Shown: positions 8,643 to 14,439 of the stretch, piece by piece
Layout of the letters: each line of letters starts with the position of its first letter
Numbering within the stretch: position 1 is the stretch's first letter
Source: Odoribacteraceae bacterium
Lineage (GTDB): Bacteria > Bacteroidota > Bacteroidia > Bacteroidales > Marinifilaceae
Length of the DNA: 17,087 bases
Reading direction: 5' to 3'
Assembly: GCA_031259905.1 (NCBI GenBank)
Contig: JAIRKS010000065.1
Span: 1 to 17,087, forward strand
Translations under genes and position numbers: made by a program
Notes under the pieces: model-generated
What the model was told of the DNA's origin: nothing
The model's input: only the letters and a program-made list of their open reading frames with translations
The model's database searches: none

Positions 8643-8726
8643 TCCTCCCGGTCGAATAAAACACTATTCCTTGAGCGGGCCAAGTTCCTCGCGTTTGCTA
8701 ACAGAACGCCGGGGAGACCGGGAGGA
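8643..8726. repeat. 11-bp inverted repeat with 62-nt spacer
   Basis: TCCTCCCGGTC at 8643-8653 is matched exactly by its reverse complement at 8716-8726. In RNA from the minus strand it would close an 84-nt structured leader upstream of the fecR-like start, with the stem formed by the outermost 11 bases on each side. It may be a leader structure or the ends of a small element. A tRNA reading fails because no T-arm or D-arm can be built. Confidence 0.55.
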
Positions 8727-8844
8727 CGTATTTAGAGTGTGTTTGCAAGAGAAAGAACTTCTCTTTGTGAATAGAACGGAAAAAGATCAAAATGGGTGAA
8801 AGAATTTATCCGGAAAATACACGGACGGGTTATTGATTTTTCTT

Positions 8845-8852
8845 TATATTTG
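8845..8852 (+). promoter_or_regulatory. Bacteroidota-type -7 element for the glycosyltransferase
   Basis: TATATTTG matches the TAnnTTTG consensus of the Bacteroidota housekeeping sigma factor exactly, and lies 77 bases before the ATG at 8930. I see no TTTG at the usual 19-21 bases upstream, so the -33 element is weak. Confidence 0.5.
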
Positions 8853-8929
8853 CCATTCAGAACGTAACGATGGGCTTATCATTCATGTATAAATCAAGGA
8901 GTACGTTTTACCACTAAAAAATAAAACTC

Positions 8930-10531
8930 ATGCAAAAAAGATACGGTATCCACGTGCTATTCATCCTGACGGTTTGCTTCTTCGCTTTCTTCGTGAACAA
9001 CGACGCCGTTAACGTGAATGGCCCGGAGGCGAGGAACCTGGTGACGGCGAGAGAAACCGCGGAATACCGTAACTGGACGGCCCCCACGCTGAACGGGGAG
9101 CCGCGCGTGCAAAAGCCACCCCTCCCGGCGTGGATCGCCGCGCTGGCCGAGCAAATCAGCCCGGACAACCTCGTCCTGCAGCGGACGCTGGCCGGGGCGA
9201 TGGCGACGCTGGCGATCATCTTCTTCTACATGTTTGCCATCGCGCTAACCCGCAACAAGCTCTTCGGGTTACTCTCGGCGCTGGTGCTGGCCACCTGCTT
9301 CAGCATGGTGATGATGGGAAGGACCGTCGACGGCTACAGCCACGCGTACGCGTTCATGCTCGGCGCGATTTTCTTCTTCTACCGCGCCGCCGCCGCCACG
9401 CGCACCCGCTGGTGGGACTTCGTGACGACCGGCATCTTCCTCGGGCTGGCGTTCCTCTCCAGGGGGCTGGAGCTTTTCTACACGCTCTTCCTGCCTTTCG
9501 CCATCGCCTTTTTCATCCTCTACCGTCCCCGTTTCCGCCACAAGGCGTGGCCGACGCTGCTCATGATCGTCGCGGGATGCCTCGTCGGGGGCGCGTGGCC
9601 CTGGTTCGCGTTCCGTTCCGGGGAGACGATCGAGCCGTTCATGGTGTTCAACTCCCGCCCGTGGTACTACTACTGGCTCTTTTTCACCGAATCGGGCATC
9701 TGGTCGCTCTTCCTGCTGACGGGCCTGTGCGGGTGGTGCTGGATGCGCGGGCGCGTCGCCTTGAAGAAGGAATACGCGTTCTCCGTGCTGTGGCTACTGC
9801 TTGCCCTCCTGCTGCTCACCCTCTTCCCGGGCAAGAGCACGCGCTACCTCCCCTCCGTGCTGATCCCCGCGGCGCTCGTGGTGGGACATTACGTGGTGGA
9901 CGTCTTCTCGAGGACGAGGGAGGGGCGGTTGACGCCCGTCGACAAGATCCTGTTCCGCCTGAACGCTTTCTTGCCCGCCGCGCTCGGCCTCGGCGTGCCG
10001 GTGGCGCTGTACATGATGTTTTACTCCCGCCTGGGGGTGTTCCTTTACATCCTTTTTTCCTTGCTTTTCCTGCTGGTGTCGTTGTCGATCCTCGCGGGGG
10101 GGATCAAGCTGAAACCGCTCAAGATGTTTTCGGGGATGATGGTGATGATGATCATGGTGGAGACGTTCTTGCTTTCTCATCTCGCCGGCACGTTTAATAA
10201 CCCGGCGAGGAGCAGCGTGCGCGTCACGCGACAGGTGGAGGAGTTGCAAGGTCTGACTTTCTATTATCCCGCCGGCGAGGCGCTACGCGTGGAGCTGGTG
10301 TACGAGGCGGGACGGCGCGTCTTGCCGCTGGACCTGGGGGCCGATCCCTCGCCGGGGCTTTTGCCGGCGGTGCTGGTGTCGAGTCTCCCCGCCGGAGAGG
10401 TGCTGCCCGCCGCCTGGCTGGAACAGGTCACCACGCGAGACCTGGGATTCTACGATAATAACCCCTTCCAAAACAGAGGCCACTCCCCCGGCCTCACGTG
10501 CCACCTCACCCTGCTCTCCCCACGGCACTAA
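8930..10531 (+). CDS. ArnT/PMT-like membrane glycosyltransferase
   Basis: A 533-residue polytopic membrane protein of the GT-C class (ArnT/PMT_2-like), which moves a sugar from a polyprenyl-phosphate donor onto an acceptor on the periplasmic face. After a first membrane helix (about 8-22) comes the family's first periplasmic loop, EARNLVTARETAEYRNW (33-49), then LNGEPRVQKPPLPAW (54-68). E33 with the preceding N30 occupies the usual acidic motif position, and RTVDGYSHA (131-139) holds a second conserved acidic residue. Many further hydrophobic helices follow to about residue 425, and the C-terminus is soluble. No lipid A or undecaprenyl pathway genes are nearby, so donor and acceptor are unknown. 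The final base of the stop codon is also the first base of the large palindrome. Confidence 0.88.
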   Translation: MQKRYGIHVLFILTVCFFAFFVNNDAVNVNGPEARNLVTARETAEYRNWTAPTLNGEPRVQKPPLPAWIAALAEQISPDNLVLQRTLAGAMATLAIIFFYMFAIALTRNKLFGLLSALVLATCFSMVMMGRTVDGYSHAYAFMLGAIFFFYRAAAATRTRWWDFVTTGIFLGLAFLSRGLELFYTLFLPFAIAFFILYRPRFRHKAWPTLLMIVAGCLVGGAWPWFAFRSGETIEPFMVFNSRPWYYYWLFFTESGIWSLFLLTGLCGWCWMRGRVALKKEYAFSVLWLLLALLLLTLFPGKSTRYLPSVLIPAALVVGHYVVDVFSRTREGRLTPVDKILFRLNAFLPAALGLGVPVALYMMFYSRLGVFLYILFSLLFLLVSLSILAGGIKLKPLKMFSGMMVMMIMVETFLLSHLAGTFNNPARSSVRVTRQVEELQGLTFYYPAGEALRVELVYEAGRRVLPLDLGADPSPGLLPAVLVSSLPAGEVLPAAWLEQVTTRDLGFYDNNPFQNRGHSPGLTCHLTLLSPRH

Positions 10532-10837
10532 CCAGGCAGGGGGAAAATGGTTTCCCCCTGCACCCCCGCCAGCCCATTAGCATGGGCGGGCAAAAAACTG
10601 GCCGGACGTGACGGGGGATACTTGAAGTACGGGGCGATGTAGCTTCCGTTAGCGAGGCAACAGGCGGGGGGGAGCACTTGCAGTTTCCTGCAAGTACTCC
10701 CCCCGCCTGTTGCCTCTCTAACGGAAGCTACATCTCCCGCGCTTCAAGCATCCCCCGTCACGTCCGGCCAGTTTTTTGCCTGCCCGTGCTACGGGCTGGC
10801 GGGGGTGCAGGGGGGAAACATTTTCCCCCTGCCTGGT
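10531..10837. repeat. 307-bp near-perfect palindrome (two ~150-nt inverted arms)
   Basis: The left arm 10531-10683 and right arm 10688-10837 are reverse complements at about nine of ten positions, separated only by TTTC (10684-10687). I count about eleven substitutions and three single-base indels. Each arm also holds local dyads. The outer one is CAGGGGGAAA/TTTCCCCCTG at 10537-10560, with a similar one in the right arm. The next is GCCCAT/ATGGGC at 10572-10587, matched by GCCCGT/ACGGGC at 10782-10796. The third is TACTTGAAGTA at 10619-10629, matched by GCTTCAAGC at 10741-10749. No T-run follows the outer hairpins, so it is not an ordinary terminator. It could be two head-to-head copies of a palindromic intergenic repeat, or a long structured RNA. 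I see no credible gene in it. Confidence 0.95.
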
Positions 10838-10943
10838 CAGGTGCGGGCGGGGCGGGGGGAATCATCAATGAATTTATTCCTTGGTTTATTAATTATTTTC
10901 GTATCTATTTCATACTTTTGCAACACGTTTAAAAAAAACTTGA
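10838..10943 (+). promoter_or_regulatory. Promoter region of the ROK/nagB operon
   Basis: A short G-rich stretch (10841-10859) gives way abruptly to A/T-rich sequence. TACTTTTG at 10913-10920 matches the TAnnTTTG -7 consensus exactly, 23 bases before the ATG at 10944. The -33 element is not clear, since the nearest TTG (10881-10883) is too far upstream. A run of eight A residues lies just before the start codon, as is common in Bacteroidota leaders. Confidence 0.6.
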
Positions 10944-12191
10944 ATGGGAACACGTAAAAGCACGCTGCCCGGATTAAAAGAAAAAAGGGCGCAACAGAAA
11001 AAAGACATCCTGGCCTTCTTCTACAAGCGAGGCCAACTCTCGAAACCCGAAATTTGTCGCATGACCAACATGACCGCCCCCACGATCAACCGGCTCATCA
11101 AGGAACTGATCGAGAAGCGGTGGGTCATCAACGACGGCCAGGGCTTCTCCGTCGGCGGGAAACGGCCGCACCTGTTCTCGCTGAACCCCGACGCGGCCCA
11201 CGTGCTGGGCGTCGACATCGGGCGGATGCAACTGAAAATCGCCCTCTTCAACCTCCACCGGGAAGTGATCGGGAAGATACACGTGTACCCCTCGATACTG
11301 GAAACGGCGACGAAAAAGGAAAACCTCGCGTACCTGGGCGACAAGGTGCGGGAGACGATCGCCGCGCTGGGCGTGCCGGCGGAACGGGTGAAGGTGGCCG
11401 GGGTGGCGCTGCCGGGGCTGGTCGACAAGGAAGGAAACTCGTACACCTACCTGGCGGGCGGGGAAAAGAACCTCAAGCAGGAGCTGGAACAGCTGCTGGG
11501 GATGCCCGTGTTCGTCGATAACGACGCGAGCGTGCTGGCCATCGCGGAACACTCCTTCGGGATGGCAAGAGGGTACAACAACGCGTTATGCATAAGCGTC
11601 AGCGAGTGCATCGGGCTGGGGATGATCCTGAACGGGAAACCCTACTCCGGGGCACAGGGCATGGCGGGAGAGTTCGGGCATATCCGCCTGCCGGGCGTCG
11701 ACGTGCCCTGCTATTGCGGCAAAACCGGCTGCCTGGAAAGCGTCGCCTCCGGCAGGGCTATCGCGACGGCCGCCCGCGAGGGCGTGGCAAAAGGAATACC
11801 TACCGCGATCGCCGCGCGCGGCAATAAGACGAACATCACGCTGGGACACGTCATCAAGGCGGCCCTCCAGGATGACCTCTTCGCGATCGAGCTGCTGCAA
11901 CGGGCCGGGGAAAAGATAGGGGAAGGAATAGCGACGCTTATCCACTTGTTTAACCCCGGGCTGCTGGTGATCGGGGGAGAGATCGCCGACGCCGGGGAGC
12001 ATATCACCGCGCCCATCCTGCAGACGATTAACAAGTACTCGCTGAACCGCCTGAAAGCACGATGCGAGATGAGGTTGAGCAACCTGAAAACCAATACCAC
12101 GATCATGGGAACGCTGATGCTGGTGATGCAAGACCTGTATTACGATGATAACAGCGACTTCTTCCAACTGACGATGCAATTCAACGAATAA
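10944..12191 (+). CDS. ROK-family (NagC/Mlc-like) transcriptional regulator
   Basis: A 415-residue regulator. Residues about 17-75 form a winged helix-turn-helix (QLSKPEICRMTNMTAPTINR, then a wing with GGKRPHLFSL). The rest is a ROK sugar-kinase-like fold: LGVDIG (88-93), DNDAS with D194 at the kinase base position, and the zinc site H246, C256, C258, C263 within GEFGHIRLPG and CYCGKTGCLE. The usual GTG(I/V)G phosphate motif reads SECIGLG (220-226) and the first loop lacks the GGT pattern, so kinase activity is doubtful and a repressor role more likely. The NagB/PIG-L gene starts 15 bases downstream, which points to control of amino-sugar use with an amino-sugar phosphate as a plausible effector. 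It probably also regulates itself. Confidence 0.92.
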   Translation: MGTRKSTLPGLKEKRAQQKKDILAFFYKRGQLSKPEICRMTNMTAPTINRLIKELIEKRWVINDGQGFSVGGKRPHLFSLNPDAAHVLGVDIGRMQLKIALFNLHREVIGKIHVYPSILETATKKENLAYLGDKVRETIAALGVPAERVKVAGVALPGLVDKEGNSYTYLAGGEKNLKQELEQLLGMPVFVDNDASVLAIAEHSFGMARGYNNALCISVSECIGLGMILNGKPYSGAQGMAGEFGHIRLPGVDVPCYCGKTGCLESVASGRAIATAAREGVAKGIPTAIAARGNKTNITLGHVIKAALQDDLFAIELLQRAGEKIGEGIATLIHLFNPGLLVIGGEIADAGEHITAPILQTINKYSLNRLKARCEMRLSNLKTNTTIMGTLMLVMQDLYYDDNSDFFQLTMQFNE

Positions 12192-12206
12192 CAAAATACC
12201 ACTTAC

Positions 12207-14153
12207 ATGACGTTAACATCAAAAATAGTGACGGGGGAGGGCTGTGACCGCTTCGAGAAGATCCCCGTGCAGATACACGCCACCCCGTTATCCGCCGTCA
12301 AGGCCATCGCCGCGGAGATCGCCGCCACGATCCGGGAAAAAGAACGGACGCGACAGGCGTGCGTCCTGGGACTCGCCACCGGCATGTCGCCCGTCCTGCT
12401 GTACAAGGAGCTGGTGCGGATGCACGTGGAGGAGGGCTTGTCGTTCAGGAACGTGATCACGTTTAACCTCGACGAGTATTTCCCGATGCCAAGGGAACAG
12501 GAACAGAGCTACCACTACTTCATGCACCGCCACCTGTTCGATCACGTGGATATCAATCCCGCGAACATCCATATCCCCGACGGGACGCTGAAAACAGAGG
12601 CGGTAGACGCCTTTTGCAGGAACTACGAGGCGAGCATCGAGGCCGCGGGAGGTATCGACATACAGATCCTCGGCATCGGGCGCACGGGACATATCGGCTT
12701 TAACGAGCCGGGGTCACTCCTGACCTCCAGGACACGCGTCGTTTATCTCGACGACCTGACGCGGAAGGACGCCATCAAGGATTTCGGCGGACGCGACAAG
12801 GTGCCGGCACGGGCCATCACGATGGGCGTGGGGACGATCATGAAAGCCAAACGCGTCCTGCTCCTGGCGTGGGGCGAGACGAAGGCCGCCGTCATCAAGA
12901 CCGCCGTGGAAGAACGCGTCACGAGCCGCGTCCCCGCGACGTTCCTGCAGGAACACCCGAACGTGCAGTTCTTTATCGACGAGAAAGCAGCCGGGGAGTT
13001 GACGCGCGCGAACTTCCCGTGGCTGGTCAGCGACGTGCAGTGGGACGAGAAACTCATCCGCAAGGCCGTGGTGTGGCTCTGCCAGAAGGTGCAGAAACCC
13101 ATATTAAAGGTGGAAGACAAGGACTACGAGGAGTACGGCATGAACGCCCTCGTGAAACGCTTCGGGTCGGCCAACAAGGTCAACATACAAGTGTTTAACG
13201 ACCTCCAGCATACCATCACCGGATGGCCGGGAGGGAAACCCGACGCCGACGACTCGACCCGACCCGAAAGGGCCACGCCGCATCCCAAGCGCGTGCTGAT
13301 CTTTAGCCCACACCCGGACGACGACGTGATCTCGATGGGAGGAACTTTCGCGCGGCTGGTGGAGCAGGGACACGAGGTGCACGTGGCCTACCAGACGTCG
13401 GGAAATATCGCCGTGGCAGACGACTACACCTACCAGATGATGGATATAGTCGCCGACTTCAGCCACTACATGGAAGGGGACACGCGGAGAATGGACGAGA
13501 ATATCGCGCGCCTGAAGGAGGTCATCAACCGCCGCGCGACGGGTGATAACGAGCCGCGGGAATTGCTGGCCTACAAGGGATCTATCCGCCGCGCCGAGGC
13601 CCTCGCGGCCTGCCGGTACGTCGGCGTGCCGAGGGAACGCGTGCATTTCCTGAACCTGCCCTTCTACGAGACCGGCTCCGAGAAGAAGAACCCGCTGGGC
13701 GCGGAGGATATTCGCATCATCGTCGACCTGCTCCGGGAGATACGCCCCCACCAGATATACGCCGCCGGGGACCTGGCCGACCCACACGGCACGCACGGCG
13801 TCTGCCTGGAAGCGATCCTGCTGGCCTACGACGAGGTGCACGACGAGGAGTGGTTCAAGGAGTGCTACACGTGGTGGTACCGGGGAGCGTGGCAAGAGTG
13901 GAATATCGAGAGCGTCGACATGGCCGTGCCGATTAGTCCCTCCGAGTTGGCCATCAAGAGACAGTCCATTTACCGGCACTGCTCCCAGAATAACGGCCCC
14001 GTCTTCCCCGGCGACGACCCGCGCGAGTTCTGGCAACGCGCCGAGGAACGCAACCGACACACGGCTGACCTGTACGATAAGCTGGGAATGGCCGAGTACG
14101 AGGCTATGGAGGTCTTCGTGAGGTATCACCACGTGAAGAGAAATAAGGATTGA
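12207..14153 (+). CDS. Glucosamine-6-phosphate deaminase-like protein fused to a PIG-L/LmbE deacetylase domain
   Basis: A 648-residue two-domain protein. Residues about 20-275 are NagB-like: phosphate loop LGLATGMSP (54-62), NLDEY with the proton-acceptor D89, GIGRTGHIGFNEPGS (156-170) with H162 and E167, and MGVGTIMKAKRVLLLAWG. The E. coli ring-opening residue Asp141 corresponds here to T160. Residues about 361-560 are PIG-L/LmbE-like: SPHPDDD, with H369 and D372 as likely zinc ligands and D371 as base, and HGTHG with H527 and H530. NagB turns glucosamine 6-phosphate into fructose 6-phosphate plus ammonia; PIG-L enzymes remove N-acetyl groups. The fusion may therefore deacetylate and deaminate in one protein, replacing NagA, which is absent here. 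It is cotranscribed with the ROK gene. Confidence 0.9.
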   Translation: MTLTSKIVTGEGCDRFEKIPVQIHATPLSAVKAIAAEIAATIREKERTRQACVLGLATGMSPVLLYKELVRMHVEEGLSFRNVITFNLDEYFPMPREQEQSYHYFMHRHLFDHVDINPANIHIPDGTLKTEAVDAFCRNYEASIEAAGGIDIQILGIGRTGHIGFNEPGSLLTSRTRVVYLDDLTRKDAIKDFGGRDKVPARAITMGVGTIMKAKRVLLLAWGETKAAVIKTAVEERVTSRVPATFLQEHPNVQFFIDEKAAGELTRANFPWLVSDVQWDEKLIRKAVVWLCQKVQKPILKVEDKDYEEYGMNALVKRFGSANKVNIQVFNDLQHTITGWPGGKPDADDSTRPERATPHPKRVLIFSPHPDDDVISMGGTFARLVEQGHEVHVAYQTSGNIAVADDYTYQMMDIVADFSHYMEGDTRRMDENIARLKEVINRRATGDNEPRELLAYKGSIRRAEALAACRYVGVPRERVHFLNLPFYETGSEKKNPLGAEDIRIIVDLLREIRPHQIYAAGDLADPHGTHGVCLEAILLAYDEVHDEEWFKECYTWWYRGAWQEWNIESVDMAVPISPSELAIKRQSIYRHCSQNNGPVFPGDDPREFWQRAEERNRHTADLYDKLGMAEYEAMEVFVRYHHVKRNKD

Positions 14154-14172
14154 GCGTGCAGTATCACGAATG

Positions 14173-14208
14173 TCCCGAGGTCGCGCAACAAAGACCTCGG
14201 GATTTTTT
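14173..14208 (+). terminator. Rho-independent terminator after the nagB-like gene
   Basis: A perfect 10-bp stem (TCCCGAGGTC at 14173-14182 with GACCTCGGGA at 14193-14202) is followed directly by six T residues. It begins 19 bases after the stop codon and closes the ROK/nagB operon. Confidence 0.95.
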
Positions 14209-14439
14209 ACTGGAATGCAACGACGCTTGCAGGTTTCGAGGCTTTCGCACCCGGCGATCCCCCGGTCTTGAACTTACCCGACACGAATCGTGAAGAGAAA
14301 TTTCCCGTTCTCGATAAAAGAGTTACCTTCGCGACCCCTCGCGGGCCTCTTTTGCAAGGGGGCAGTTTTCTTGCAAGCAAACACGATAAATTATATTATA
14401 AATTCCCCGTGCCGAAACGGGATTAAACGTTAAAAATAA
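14209..14439 (+). promoter_or_regulatory. Leader and probable promoter of ppdK
   Basis: No gene is visible in these 231 bases. A possible promoter is TTG at 14371-14373, 18 bases before TATATTAT (14392-14399), which matches only part of the TAnnTTTG consensus. It lies about 40 bases before the ATG. Two tiny dyads occur: CACGA-A-TCGTG near 14282-14292 and CGCGA-CCCC-TCGCG at 14330-14343. Neither has an evident role. Confidence 0.4.

Larger units (their letters stand above)
8607..8929. promoter_or_regulatory. Divergent intergenic region, 323 bp
   Basis: This region separates the minus-strand fecR-like gene from the plus-strand glycosyltransferase and must hold both promoters. It is clearly more A/T-rich than the flanking genes. 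It contains an 11-bp perfect inverted repeat (8643-8653 with 8716-8726), a small 5-bp stem inside it (8691-8695 with 8705-8709) and a 7-bp dyad at 8747-8765 (AAGAGAA / TTCTCTT). I read the minus strand for a missing sigma gene or its remnant and found none. I see no convincing -7 element on the minus strand, which would fit an alternative sigma factor driving the fecR unit. Confidence 0.6.

Noticed and set aside
8643..8726. tRNA gene suggested by a matched 7-bp outer stem and 84-nt length
   Set aside because: No T-arm with the GTTC loop, no D-arm and no anticodon arm can be formed. The outer match is an 11-bp inverted repeat instead.
10678..10932. 84-codon open frame in the right arm of the palindrome
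   Set aside because: It begins in the hairpin loop region and its composition follows the palindrome. It has no ribosome-binding context or recognisable domain.
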